From Serripes groenlandicus (taxonomy: Eukaryota > Mollusca > Bivalvia > Cardiida > Cardiidae): 64,000 nt of DNA. Shown in pieces: positions 1-11,954 of the stretch; within the stretch, counting starts at the first letter, position 1, and every line of letters starts with the position of its first letter. The notes below the pieces were generated by a model. That model searched no databases. It was not told where the DNA came from and saw nothing but the letters and a program-made list of their open reading frames with translations. Made by a program: the position numbers and the translations under genes. Where the stretch lies: positions 200,556,356-200,620,355 of the forward strand of contig JASEVX010000001.1 in the NCBI GenBank assembly GCA_031761405.1, in the 5' to 3' direction.

Positions 1-223
1 CGGCATACTCAAGTGTACATTCACCATACGTATTCAGTCTGCACGAAGGAAAATGTTAAAGGTCGATGGAAAGAAATGCGTTTCCCATTTTCCATAATAG
101 TTTTCATTTCATTAGACTTAACATTTCTGTTTATGGTTTGCACTTCTGTTTTCTTCAGTTTAATTTGATTCAAAGTAGTGCTTATATGATATAGTCTGGC
201 AAATGTTCTTTATATTCCCATAT

Positions 224-405
224 GAACAAACAAAGCAATTAACCTAGTCCTTTCATTAAATATTAAACATGTTAAAGTGATTTAAAAATATGTATTTTTT
301 GTACTTTAAGTATTGAACAAACAAAGCAATTAACCTAGTCCTTTCATTAAATATTAAACATGTTAAAGTGATTTAAAAATATGTATTTTTTGTACTTTAA
401 GTATT
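224..405. repeat. 91-bp direct tandem duplication
   Basis: Two essentially identical copies lie head to tail (224-314 and 315-405). Each starts GAACAAACAAAGCAATTAAC and ends near TTTAAGTATT. The near-identity suggests a recent local duplication. No gene is visible in 1-670 apart from this. Confidence 0.9.
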
Positions 406-676
406 GACTTCACTAGTCATTGGACTGTATCTGTATGGAAATCAAATGGCTATTCAACTGGCAAGATTTTTCAAACACTAATACATAAAACCATCACGTG
501 CTTAGACTGGTTGCATGAAAATGAACCTTCATGAAGCTGTTGATTTAGATAAGACATATACAGGAGGCGCGCCTACCGGTTTCTTGTCTTAATGCACTCC
601 GCTTTGAAATCATTTAAAGACATTTTAAAATAATACCAGCTGGGCTTTAGCTCTAGATTGTGGTTGTGCATTTATA

Positions 677-813
677 TACACGAACACAGACATACACCCC
701 CATGTGATCAGAAAATCATCTGATAAGGAAAAATAGAGCATATTTCTTGTTATTTTTTTATATCAGGTATTCGATTTTTTGATCACATGGGGGTGTATGT
801 CTGTGTTCGTGTA
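677..813. repeat. Long inverted repeat (foldback)
   Basis: Arms 677-717 and 773-813 are reverse complements over about 41 bp with one mismatch; the outer 34 bp (677-710 and 780-813) are perfect. The spacer is about 55 bp. The outer arm reads TACACGAACACAGACATACA. It could be a small foldback MITE or a hairpin left by local inversion. The right arm ends exactly where the LINE-like coding remnant begins. Confidence 0.85.
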
Positions 814-1181
814 CACCTTTCAAAGAAACGACATATTTTTGCCATTCATGTCTTGAAAAAAATATGTACATTATTGAAGATGAGTTTCACTCTGTTTACG
901 AATGTCCTACCTATGACGATTTAAGCGACATTTATTGTAATGTATCCTGGATAAACAACAAGACTCAAAACATAGTTTATGGAATATTAAAAGAAAATAA
1001 TCAGTCTGAAGTCTACAATATTGCACAGTTCATGCAAAGTGCAATCAAACTAAGAAGCGAAACTCTTTCAAAATCTTAACGCAATGTCAGTGTTATAATG
1101 TATTTCAGCACTCTTTGTTGTATATACGTATCAATTATGTTGTATTATGGGCCGGTGGCCTAAATTGTGAAATAAATAAAC
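813..1181 (+). mobile_element. 3' end of a non-LTR retrotransposon (LINE)
   Basis: An open frame ending at the TAA at 1077-1079 can be read upstream of its first ATG (864) to about 814. It contains a C-x2-C pair, then IEDEFHSVYECPTYDDL and a C-terminal helix ending QSAIKLRSETL. This matches the zinc-knuckle tail found after the reverse transcriptase of many CR1/jockey-group LINEs in molluscs. The roughly 100-nt untranslated tail ends in ATGGGCCGGTGGCC and AATAAATAAA, as expected of a LINE 3' end. No polymerase domain is present, so this is a strongly 5'-truncated dead copy. The inverted repeat abuts its left edge. Confidence 0.7.
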
Positions 1182-1507
1182 ATGTATTGTGTCTTGCATC
1201 TTGTATACTGGAAGCATATGATGAACTGTTATCACGAAGACTAGTTCATTTCGCGTTTAAAACAGAGGTGCAGACTGAATTGGAGCTTATCCATCGAGCC
1301 AACAATTATGTAACTCTAATACAACGGGTTGCCATTGAATGCTATACCTTTGATATCATATGTCGGATATGTCTTGACAAAGAAACTGACAGACAGGCTG
1401 ACAGTTAGCATAGATTTTTCGATTAATATTTCAGTAGGAACATATTAAAACTCGTGTTGATTTGAAAATAAACTTAAATGGCAAACAGACGGACGGACAA
1501 TCGGACT

Positions 1508-3085
1508 AACAAGAGCTGTCGGAGGACAGCGCACTCGACTATTCCACCGCTTATTAGTTACTGAGATATGGACTATAATGTAGTTGCATGCAAAACATTA
1601 ACCAGAATTTCTTAAGGTTGATAATTTGCATTATATGCAGGATAGAGTTATCTAACTTGATTATTTACATAGGTGTAATGGTTGGGAAGGGTTTCAATGG
1701 AATGCATCAAGTAGTTACTAAGATAAGGACTCTTAATGTAGTTGCACGCAAAACTTCAACCATAATTTCTAAGTAAAAAAAGAGCCATAATTTGCATTAT
1801 ATGCTCGATAAAGTTATCGTACTTGATTGTTTACATAGGTGTAGGTGTGACATAAGGAATGGAATGTTTTTGTAATGAAGGTCACAGTGGGGTGACTAAG
1901 TGATCATGACCAATGTCCATATCAGGTTTAATGAACTTAAGTCAAAGTATTTCTAGGTTATTTGAAGAAAACATATCCAATACCCAAACTAAGTTTCAAA
2001 GTTGTAGGCGTAGGCCATCAGTAGTTGCAAGGCAAGGACTGGTTGCGTATTGATGGTTGCACTGACCTTGACCTTTCACCTATTGACCTGAAAACTCTTT
2101 GATTAATGATCATGACTAATGTCCATATCAAGTTTGATGAACTTAGGTACAACTAGTTCAAAGTTATTGCAAAAAATAGTGTTTTTTTCGTTAAAGGTCA
2201 AAATGACCTTGACCTTTGACCTCATAATCCCATGACCTGTTTGAGTCAAGTGCTGATCATGACAATTACCCAAACAAAGTTTCAGAGTCATAGGCCTAAG
2301 CAATCAGTAGTTTTAAAGCAAGGAATGTTTCTGTATTGAAGGTCACAGTGAACTTGACCTTTGACCTATTGACTCCAAACTCTCAATCAAGTTTGAGGAT
2401 CATAGACTTAGGTGTATGTAAGTTATAAGGGTAAATGTTAGTTATAAGGGTAAATATTAACTTGCACGAAAACTTTAACCATAAACTGTTTCCATATAGA
2501 GGGTCACACTGACCTTGACCTTTGACCTACTGACTCAAATGTTTATAGACATCACCAACTTGCTATGAAGAATGTCCATACAAAGTTTAAAGACCATAGG
2601 CCTAGGCGTATGTTAGTTATAAGGGTAAATGCTAGCTTGCACAAAAACTTTAACCATGAACTGTTTCTATATAGAAAGTTACAGAGACCTTGACCTTTGA
2701 GCTACTGACTCCAAACTGTGTAGGCATCACCAACTTGCTATGAAGTATGTCCATACTAAGTTTGAAGATTATTGGCCTAAGCGTATGTAAGTTATAAGGG
2801 TAAATGCTAGCTTGCACAAAAACTTTAACCATGAACTGTTTCTATATAGAAAGTTACAGTGACGTTGACCTTTGACCTACTGACTCCAAACTGTGTAGGC
2901 ATCACCAACTTGCTATGAAGTATGTCCATACCAAGTTTGAAGATCATTGGCCTAGGCGTATGTATGTTATAAGGGTAAATGTTAGCTTGCACAAAAACTT
3001 TAACCAACGGCGACGCCGACGCTGACGCCGACGCCGGGGTGACTACAATAGCTCCCCTTATTCTTCGAATAGTCGAACTAAAAAA
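1508..3085 (-). mobile_element. Hairpin-ended dispersed element (copy A), pearl/HINE-like
   Basis: The left end reads AACAAGAG followed by the hairpin GCTGTC-GGAG-GACAGC (1515-1530) and CTCGACTATTC. The right end reads GACGCCGACGCCGGGG, then GAATAGTCGAACTAAAAA. CTCGACTATTC and GAATAGTCGA(A/G) form subterminal inverted repeats. Internal sequence is tandemly repeated. The same ends recur at 10612-11606 and, in the opposite orientation, at 36878-37738. Read on the minus strand it begins with T-rich sequence plus TTAG and ends hairpin-CTCTTGTT, like the two other dispersed families in this window. No protein is encoded; short minus-strand ORFs inside are repeat artefacts. Confidence 0.65.
2471..3007. 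repeat. 175-bp internal tandem repeats of element A
   Basis: Three units start at about 2471, 2647 and 2822 with AACTTTAACCAT and share GGCATCACCAACTTGCTATG. More diverged units extend left to about 1900. Most units contain TGACCTTTGACCT. Perfect copies are at 2211-2223, 2355-2367, 2516-2528 and 2866-2878; a mutated copy is at 2691-2703. The reverse complement is AGGTCAAAGGTCA, an exact DR1 nuclear-receptor consensus. Confidence 0.85.
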
Positions 3086-5059
3086 CGTACCACATAGTTC
3101 TCATAGCCAGTGAAACAAACAAATTCAGCATTAATTCGACTAGCTATTATATATAGGTATGTAAATAACACCAACGATATAAGATAATTGTTTATTAACG
3201 TGACCTCTGGGAATCTGCATAATAATGGTACATAAATATATATATGTAAAGAGTTATTTACAATTAAGCAAACATACTTTAAATAAAATAAACTTTGAAA
3301 ACAGTGCATGGAAATCATACATCGCACATAAAACGTATGCAATTTTTATTTTAACGCAGTGTTTCCAACTCTGTACAAAAATGTGAAATCAAATATAACT
3401 GTTTCTTGGACGTTATTATGCTGTGTTTTCTTGGGAAAACACAGACAGATGAACACATATCCCATACATCTCATAGTCAGTAGTGCCAGTACCATTTACA
3501 AATGAGACTGGACTGATGAAATTCGCAAATGAGTCTTGATGCACAGTCCCTAGTTTAGCAACACTTAACCCTTATCCAGTAACAGCTTTAAATTGACGCC
3601 TGAAGTAGGCGACTTTGAAAACATTGCTTTTAAATCTAGCCAATCATTAAACTTCCTTTTCTAGAGATTTTCAATATTCCTTTCTATATGTTTTCAAAGT
3701 CAACACCGGTTTTCCTAGTCAACGAATTAACAGTAGAATGAACATCAAGACTTCGTGGACACAGTGTAATTGTAGATGGGCGATGAAGGCTTTGGTGTGT
3801 GTCCACTGCTCGCATAAACCAAGCAAACTCCTTTTGTAATAACGCGGCTTAACTCCAATAGAGTTTTTGTTGAGTCTTCACTATTCGCTGGTGGAAGTAA
3901 AGCCCCTTTTAAATCACGCGTCGACGCAAGTAGGCCACCATTTTGCGTCGATTGGCTACATGTTAAATCTTCACCACACGCGGCTAAACCCCAATAACAC
4001 TTAACTGATATTATTGAACAGATCTCTATGGACAGAGAACGCGACTCACCAGTACAGGTGAGGTAGCATTACAATGCTAGTATAACTGACGCGAGTTTCC
4101 TGAATACTGTATTTATGTAATCCCATCTTCTTGAAGCATTGTTTAAGAAGGAGAAATTGCTAGAATTAAGCTTTCTTTTGAAAAGTCGCATGCTGCAAAG
4201 GCATCAAATGTTATCATTCATAGGCATAAATGCCATCACTATGTGTTCTATATTAGAGTAAGTATGTTCATCTAATCTACCTTCATCCCTCGAAAATTGT
4301 ATTTGTTTTATCTATTAAATTACTTTTTCTTGATATAAAACACACAAGTCATCGGTGCGTTTTTTATAAAATAAGTCATTCAATTACCTTATAGACATCG
4401 TAATTTAATCAAACATAGTGTGCAATGTGTTCAGCAGCTCAACAATATGGAAAACAAGTAGAGAAAGGTCAAAGTATTAAAGGAGTGAATTCGCTACAAT
4501 CCCATACGTTTTACCTGTACCGGAGTGCTTTCCCCTGCCAGTGTTGTAAACTGCACTATCCGAAAAGTAGATAGTCACAGAGTCGAACGCATCAGCCTGG
4601 ACCGACTGTCCAAACTTTAAATCGTCCGCAACTTTCCTAATGTGTAAGGAGGAAACAATACGTGTATAACGCTTATATGTAGACGGATACTTTCATATTT
4701 AGCTAAAGGATGATATATAGGATACTATATGAAATTCGAAAGTCTAAAGCCAGATATAAGCCTCTATATGTACGTTAAAAAATGTACAAAAGATTATCGG
4801 AATAACGATGATGATCTATGCGGATGATAAACAGTGAATAGGTAATGAATGTGCAATTCTAAGTAAATATTAAATTCTGTTGTGTGAAATAGTTTACATG
4901 AAGTATTGAATGTCAATAGTTCAAAGTAAAACAAAGCAGTATGCATTGTGTGTAAGACAAACACAAACACAGATATGCATGCATCCACACAGTTAACTCA
5001 AGAGTCATCACATACATATTTTAAAACCCAATCACTCAATAAGTCAACTGCGTGTCCTA
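3086..5059. other. Non-coding stretch with one MITE copy
   Basis: No convincing gene on either strand; ORFs are short and unrelated to known families. 3565-3701 is a degraded copy of the TTAA-flanked foldback family: it starts TTAACCCTTATCC and ends TTTTCAAAGTC. The rest is AT-rich single-copy-looking DNA. Confidence 0.5.
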
Positions 5060-6668
5060 TGTGAAGCATGATACATACCTTGGTAACATCCTATATATTA
5101 CTTGGTCTGGTTTACGTTAATGTGAATCATGATATATACATTGGTAACATCCTATAGAGTAACTGGTCTGTTTTACGTTAATGTGAATCACGATACATAC
5201 CTTGGTAACATCCTACAGAGTAACTTGTCTGTTTTACGTTAATGTAAATCACGATACATACCTTGGTAATGTCCTATAGAGTAACTTGTCTGTTTTACGT
5301 TAATGTAAATCACGATACATACCTTGGTAACATCCTATAGAGTAACTTGTCTGTTTTACGTTAATGTGAATCATTATACATACCTTGGTAACATCCTATA
5401 GAGTAACTGATCTGTTTTACGTTAATGTGAATCACGTTACATACCTTGGTAACATCCTATAGAGTAACTGGTCTATTTTACGTTAATGTGAATCATGATA
5501 CATACCTTGGTAATGTCCTATAGAGTAACTTGTCTGTTTTACGTTAATGTGAATCATGATATATACATTGGTATCATCCTATAGAGTAACTGGTCTGTTT
5601 TACGTTAATGTGAATCACGTTACATACCTTGGTAACATCCTATAGAGTAACTGGTCTATTTTACGTTAATTTGAATCATGCTACATACCTTGGTAACATC
5701 CTATTGAGTAACTGGTCTGTTTTACGTTAATGTGAATAACGTTACATACCTTGGTAACATCCTATAGAGTAACTGGTCTATTTTACGTTAATGTGAATCA
5801 TGATACATACCTTGGTAACATACTATAGAGTAACTGGTCTGTTTTACGTTAATGTGAATAACGTTACATACCTTGGTAACATACTATAGAGTAACTGGTC
5901 TGTTTTACGTTAATGTGAATCATGATACATACCTTGGTAACATCCTAAAGCGTAACTGAACTGTCTTACGTTAATGTGAATCATGATATATATATATATA
6001 TATATTGGTAACATCCTATAGAGTAACTGGTCTGTTTTACGTTAAAATGAATTATGATATATACCTTGGTAAAATCCTATAGAGTAACTGGTCTGTTTTA
6101 CGTTAATGTGAATTATGATACATACCTTGGTAACATCATATAGAGTAACTGGTCTGTCTTACGTTAATGTGAATCACGATACATACCTTGGTAACATCCT
6201 ATAGAGTAACCTGTCTGTTTTACGTTAATGTGAATCACGTTACATACCTTTGGTAACATCCTATAGAGTAACGGGTCTGTTTTACGTTAATGTGAATCAC
6301 GTTACATACCATGGTAACATCCTATAGAGTAACTGGTCTGTTTTACGCTAATGTGAATCACGATACATACCTTGGTAATATCCTATAGAGTAACCTGTCT
6401 TTTTTACGTTAATGTAAATCACGATACATACCTTTGGTAACATCCTATAGAGTAACTGGTCTGTTTTACGTTAATGTGAATCAGATACATACCATGGTAA
6501 CATCCTATAGAGTAGCTGGTCTGTTTTACGCTAATGTAAATCACGATACATATCTTGGTATCGTCCTATAGAGTAACTGGTCCGTTGTACGTTAATGTAA
6601 ATCACGATACATACCTTGGTAACATCCTATAGAGTAACTAGTCTGTTTTACGTTAGTGTGAATCACAT
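5060..6668. repeat. 61-bp satellite array, about 26 copies
   Basis: The unit contains GTTTTACGTTAATGTGAATC, then CATACCTTGGTAACATCCTA and GAGTAACTGGTCT. Units differ by a few substitutions, and one has expanded a TA dinucleotide run (about 5988-6005). The array abuts a 30-bp array of unrelated sequence at about 6669. Confidence 0.95.
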
Positions 6669-7735
6669 TCTTTAGGACATAAATGACGGGGTTTTCATCC
6701 TTTTTAAGGCATAAATGAGGGGTTTCCATCTATTTCAGGCGTAACTGACGGGGTTTCATCAAGTTAAGGTGTGAATTACCCGGTTTCACATACTTTAAGA
6801 TATAACTGACGGGGTTTGATTTTCTTTAAAGGCGTAAATGACGGGGTTTGATTTATTTAATGCGTAAATGCCTGGGTTTCATCTTTTTTAAGGCGTAAAT
6901 GCTGGGTTTCATCTATTGAATGCATAAAATAACGGGGTTTCATCTTGTTAAGGCGTAAAGGACGGGGTTTCATCTTCGTAAAGACATAAATGACAGGTTT
7001 TATCTTCTTTAGGCGTAAATGACGGGGTTTCATCTATATAACGTGTAAATGACGGGGTTTCATCTATATAACGTGTAAATGACTGGGTTTCATCTATATA
7101 ACGTGTAAATGACGGGGTTTCATCTATATAACGTGTCAATGACGGGGTTTCATCTATATAACGTGTAAATGACGGAGTTTCATCTATTTAATGAGTAAAT
7201 GACGGGGTTTCATCTATATAACGTGTAAATGACGGGGTTTCATCTATATAACGTGTAAATGACGGGGTTTCATTTATTTAATGCGTAAATGACAGAGTTT
7301 CATCTATATTACGTGTAAATGACGGGGTTTCATCTATATAACGTGTAAATGACGGGTTTTCATCTATGTAATGCGTAAATGAGGGGTTTCATCTATATAA
7401 CGTGTAAATGAAGGGGTTACGTCTGTTTTTAAGACTTAAATGACGGACTCTAACTTTCTTTTTAAAACGTAAATGACGTGATCTCACCTTCTGTAGGACA
7501 TACATGACGGGGTTTTACCATCTGTTACGTAAATGACGTTTTTATACATTCTGTAAGATGTTAATGATATGTTTGTTTACCTTCTTTAAGACGTAAATGA
7601 CGGTTGATTATATCTTTTGATGGGAAATATTCTGACATTTTATATTATGTTATGACCCGTTATTTTACCTTTTGTAAGTCATAAATGACGTTGCTTTTTT
7701 ACATTTCTATTAGTCGCAAATAATCGGGAGTTGCC
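6669..7735. repeat. 30-bp satellite array
   Basis: The core unit is built around AAATGACGGGGTTTCATC followed by TATATAACGTGT. It is most homogeneous at 7010-7380 and decays toward both edges, where units become irregular. As 30 is a multiple of three, the minus strand is open through part of it and reads a decapeptide repeat (TRYIDETPSF). There is no reason to think this is a gene. Confidence 0.92.
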
Positions 7736-8454
7736 ATCTATGCTCATGTTGTAAAAGCAATGGAAACATTTAATAAAGCTTATAGCTATAGTATATTTTA
7801 ATTACCAAAATAAATTGAAATGGTCGAAGCGGTATGTTTTCTCAAAAGAAACAGGTATGCTTATCTTTAAGTACCGGCTCTGTCAGGCGACATCCAAAAC
7901 AGTCCTGGGAAGTAACGCATGTAATTAAGATGCATCTTGGGAATTTTGGCCGGTTTTTGGCATTTAGGTTACATTGTTGTACAACGAGTTAGGCTGCAGA
8001 CAGTGAAGACTCAGATGAGACTGTTCGTATAGCTATGCTAAACGGAATCTTCTTCACTATATACAGATAGCTTAACCCTTTTCCACATACAACACATATA
8101 AAGAAGACGTCTTTGAAAGTATCGAGGTAAAATTAAGGAAACGCTCTATCAACGAAACAATAATTACTAAATGAAATTGAAACCATGAATGCAAAAGAAA
8201 TCAGTTTCTCCTTTTGAAACCATTTTTTAAATGTCTGCTGCAGAGCGTCAGAATGCGTTTACAAGTGGGAAAGGACGTTAACACCCTGAATCGCCATGTG
8301 TGTCTAGATTTCTTTTTTGAACTACAGATATTATTATAAAGCCAGATAAATAGATTTTCTTTTGTTATTAAGAAGAACAAGGTTTCGAAATTAGCTTCTA
8401 TCAAGAGCGCCAAATGTCACAAAATACGCCCGTCCTGTTTTTTTAAGACCAAGC
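7736..8454. other. Non-coding spacer with half a MITE
   Basis: No gene recognised. 8072-8127 begins TTAACCCTTTTCCACATAC and runs to a GACGTCTTTGAAAG segment. This resembles the left half of the TTAA-flanked foldback family seen elsewhere in the window. Confidence 0.4.
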
Positions 8455-9175
8455 ATAGTGATAACTGGTTGTACGTCAACATATTGTCTAAATTTAATGA
8501 TGATCTGATAACGGCTTCAGAAGTTATTTAGCTGACAAGACCAATTTTAGGTAATTTCTATAAATAAAGACCGATAACTCTCGATTGACTAAAGTGATAT
8601 GGCTAGTTATCGAACTTGTCCGAGATATTATGCCAGTTCACATTCTGACCAAATTTAATGATGATTGGATAAAGGCTTCTAAGGTTATTGAGCTGACAAA
8701 ACCAATTTTACGTAATTTCTATAATTGAAGAGCGATAACTCTCAATTGACTAAAGCGATATAGCTAGTTATCAAACTTGTCTGTGATATTATGCCAATAC
8801 ACATTCTAACTAAATTTGGTGATGATTGAACTAAGGCTTCTAAAGTTATTGAGCTGACAAGACTAATATTAGGTAATTTATATAATTAAAGGGCAATAAC
8901 TCTCGATTGACTAAAGCGATATAGCTAGTTATCTAACTTGTCCGAGATATTATATCAATACACAATCTGACTAAATTTAGTGATGATTGGAAAAAGGCTT
9001 TTAAAGTTATTGAGCTGACAAGACCAATTTTAGGTAATTTCTATAATTAAAGGGCGATAACTCTCGATTGACTAAAGCTATATGGCTAGTCTAACTTGTC
9101 CGAGATAGTATACCAATACACATTATGATCACATTTGGTGAGACAAAGGCTTTTAAAGTTATTGAGCTGACAACA
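8455..9175. repeat. 161-bp tandem repeat, about 4.5 copies
   Basis: The landmark GAGCTGACAAGACCAATTTT recurs at about 8534, 8695, 8856 and 9017, exactly 161 bp apart. A shortened unit ends near 9169. Units also share GATAACTCTCGATTGACTAA. The period is close to that of the internal repeats of the pearl/HINE-like elements here, but neither end carries their hairpins. Confidence 0.88.
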
Positions 9176-9674
9176 TACTGGACGCCGCACTGTTGTCTTA
9201 TCGAACAATTGTCTAAGAATATGAAAAGTTAAAATGTCCGTAATCTCCACTACAAAGCTGATCGGTTAAAAAATAAGTTGTTTCGAAAAAAGAATGAATA
9301 AGATAACATGTAACCTTAGACGGGGAAATGAGCAAAAAGTAACGCTTATTAAAATTTTGTTTGAAGAATGCCAATCCTTCTCTTTTATTATTGACTACTT
9401 AATTCCCTGGTCTATAAATAACTTCAATTTGCTGTGAGTCGACTGTACATGTTTGGCTTAACACTTTAATACTAGAATCTTTTTTGTGAAGCCGTATAAA
9501 GCCAGGACAGTCGGCGAAATCGCGCAGTCTGATCAGTGTTTATAAGGTTGGATTCTTAACCGAACATGTTTATACTTTAATACTACATTTCTAGAATTTA
9601 CTATTGACTCTCCCAAATATAAAGCCTGTCAATTTTAAAAATTAAGCATTGAAAGTGATAAAACTTGAACGTAC
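9176..9674. other. Putative intron or spacer beside the guanylate cyclase exon
   Basis: No second exon was recognised on the minus strand downstream of the donor. I looked for the conserved WTAPE segment expected in the next exon and did not find it in this stretch. Confidence 0.35.
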
Positions 9675-9846
9675 TGGCATAATAAGCGTGTTCCCCTAGC
9701 TCCTCTTCGGTATCATCAGGTTGTGAAGACAGTCGGCGTAGGTCAAAGTCAGTGAGCTTACATACCCACCGGCTGTCTATAACACAGTTCGAACTCTGCA
9801 GTTTACCGTGGTACTTTATGTGGTTGTTATGAATATACTCTATACC
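9675..9846 (-). CDS. Exon of a receptor-type guanylate cyclase, kinase-homology domain (partial gene)
   Basis: Read on the minus strand, this 172-nt exon starts after TTTCTATTACAG and ends at the donor GTACGT. It starts in phase 0 and carries 57 codons plus one base. It encodes GIEYIHNNHIKYHGKLQSSN, then CVIDSRWVCKLTDFDLRRL. This is the catalytic-loop region of the pseudokinase in single-pass receptor guanylate cyclases (natriuretic-peptide-receptor type). The usual kinase HRD is replaced by HGK and DFG by DFD, both normal for this regulatory, non-phosphorylating domain, which relays ligand binding to the cyclase domain at the membrane. No other exon of the gene is recognisable, so the rest lies outside, in introns too long to bridge, or is lost. 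A processed origin is excluded by the intact splice sites. A duplicated orphan exon remains possible. Confidence 0.75.
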
Positions 9847-9937
9847 CTGTAATAGAAAATAACGACAACATAGCCCTATGTAACTGTATATTTGAATATT
9901 CATCAATTATTTCCTAATTCCATTTTCTGATTGTTTG

Positions 9938-10175
9938 TTTGTATGGTGTTTTACGCCACCTTCAATAGTTTTGTTTTTGAGTTATATCACTAGACGTTCC
10001 CTTGGTAAGCTACTAGAACTACTGGACAATTTATTCGGTCACAAGCGGGTCAGCCGCATTGCTAAACCCAGATATCTTAGCACAAAGGAGGGAAAGCCAT
10101 TACTGCTATTCATCAGACCCGTCCGAACCCGCGACCTACAACATCCGAGGAGGACGCCCCACCACACTACACATC
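9938..10175 (-). mobile_element. tRNA-derived SINE, family 1
   Basis: On the minus strand the order is a tRNA-like head with a B-box-like GGTCGCGGGTTCGGAC, then AGTAATGGCTTTCCCTCCTT, a GTGACCGAATAAATTG segment and the end GGCGTAAAACACC. The same order of blocks occurs in the best copy at 63007-63250. It is non-autonomous and would depend on a LINE. Confidence 0.6.
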
Positions 10176-10611
10176 AGGTCGGTCATTTCAAATGTTAACC
10201 ATTTAAGTGTGTACAAACTGATCCCGAAGTGTATAAATTATGTGACAATGTACAGATGTTAGAATATGCAAAAGGAATACACGTGAATCCCGTTTTGAGA
10301 TTTGGTGTCTTATTGAATCCGTTTTTGTTTGTATCAATTTAAGTTACATTACCGTAATCTAGTAGGTCTGCACTTCGAGCTTTTCGTTTGATGAAACTGC
10401 GTGTATGTACAGGCTCGCCTACAAGTTCACTGTATGTCTTCTCCCTACGTATAAATTAAACTATAAACAAGCAGTTAAACAGTAAAGTACATGTAAGTAA
10501 TGTGGCAGCCTGTAATATGTGTTGAACTAACACGTTTTTGTATTGAATAAAGCATCTGAAATGTGAAGCAATATGTTTAGAAATCCGTCTCATCCAGGAA
10601 CAACCAGAGAT
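10176..10611. other. Non-coding spacer
   Basis: No gene, repeat or RNA signature recognised. Confidence 0.3.
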
Positions 10612-11606
10612 AACAAGAGCTGTCGAGGGACAGCGCGCTCGACTTTACAATGCTTATTCACGTAAGCACTAATTCAGTATATTGCCTTTAAGTACTATTA
10701 AATGATATATACTCTATATGTAAAAGCAACTGAATAGATACATACATTTAAATATATATAATTTAAAAAATCAAATTTTCTAAGTCAATCAAGGACCATA
10801 ACTCCATATTTAGGATACAATAGAGTTATGTAACCTAATAGTGTGATGGTCCTTAACAAGTGTGTAAAGTATGACGTGATTTGAATGAAAGGTATTGGAG
10901 TACTGAATGAAAATGCCAGCTTGCCCTAAAACATTATTCGGATACCGACACTGGGGCGAGTAGTAAAGTCCTCATTTTTCTTCGAATAGTCGAGCTAAAA
11001 ACGAAACTTAAACGTTGAGCTAAACGCAAATATTAAAACTGACTGAGTCCAAAAATAGCAAAACCTTAAAAAAGGTTTTCCAAATGTTCGACACCAAACC
11101 TGTTTGAAAAGTTGAAGAATGATATTTGATAAATGAATGATCACAATTAGAAAGGAATGTAATCAAGAATTGTGAATTTATCTCAAATTCTCAAAATCGA
11201 ACAAAAATCATGTTTTTTACCCCAAACAGTCACACTCAGCATCTTCAGCGTCTTCAGCATACAATTTGAAGAAAGGTATTATATGTAATTATATTCCAAA
11301 TATGTAAGCCCTAACACAAGTACTTATTGAGAAAAAGTAAAAAAAAAAGGAAGGTTCCAACTTGCCCTAAAACTTTACTCAAAAAAAAATCACACTCAGC
11401 ATCTTCAGCATACAATATGGAGAAAGGTATTAGATGTTATTATATGTAATATGAAAGCCCTAGCAAAACTACTAATTGACAAAAAGTAAAAATAAAATGA
11501 AAATTCAAACTTGCCGTAAAACTTCAACTACCAAAAATTATATTTTAATACTTATGAATGAAAATAGTAAAGCTCTCATTATTCTTCGAATAGTCGAGCT
11601 AAAAAC
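10612..11606 (-). mobile_element. Hairpin-ended dispersed element (copy B), pearl/HINE-like
   Basis: The left end AACAAGAGCTGTCGAGGGAC and CGCTCGACTTT match copy A. The right-end motif CTTCGAATAGTCGAGCTAAA occurs twice, ending near 10999 and again near 11606. That indicates two overlapping or partly duplicated copies. 11225-11330 and 11390-11480 share CACACTCAGCATCTTCAGC and form an internal duplication. The left-end hairpin is imperfect (GAGGGA instead of GGAGGA). Confidence 0.55.
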
Positions 11607-11954
11607 CATTGTATGAAAAAACTCTGTGTCAATGTGTTAAATAACAAATTTGAATGGTAGTCCTCACTTTATGTAACTTGTAGTTATGATAACAGTAATG
11701 AGCTATTTGAAAACAAGATGTGAACTGCTTGCCGCGTCCGGTAGAATGAACTTATCCCGTCAATTCACAACAATATACACAAATAACTCACTAATATCAC
11801 GTGCTACCCATGCACACGCGCTAACGAATAACCCTGTTGAATACGCTACGCGAAGACAAATAGCTCACGCTATTCTAAACGAAACGCGTGAAATTGATAA
11901 CATTAATAAACGAGACCACCATATCGCTATACGCGGATTATAAGTTTTAGTTCA

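Noticed and set aside
1115..1408. 97-codon ORF after the LINE remnant
   Set aside because: It overlaps the LINE 3' UTR and has no domain or homologue that I recognise.
6669..7735. CRISPR-like array (also considered at 5060-6668)
   Set aside because: Units are contiguous, degenerate tandem repeats without unique spacers, in eukaryotic DNA.
11686..11943. 85-codon ORF with fairly normal codon composition
   Set aside because: No recognisable family, no splice context and no second copy to test. It ends just before the satellite. Not enough to call a gene.
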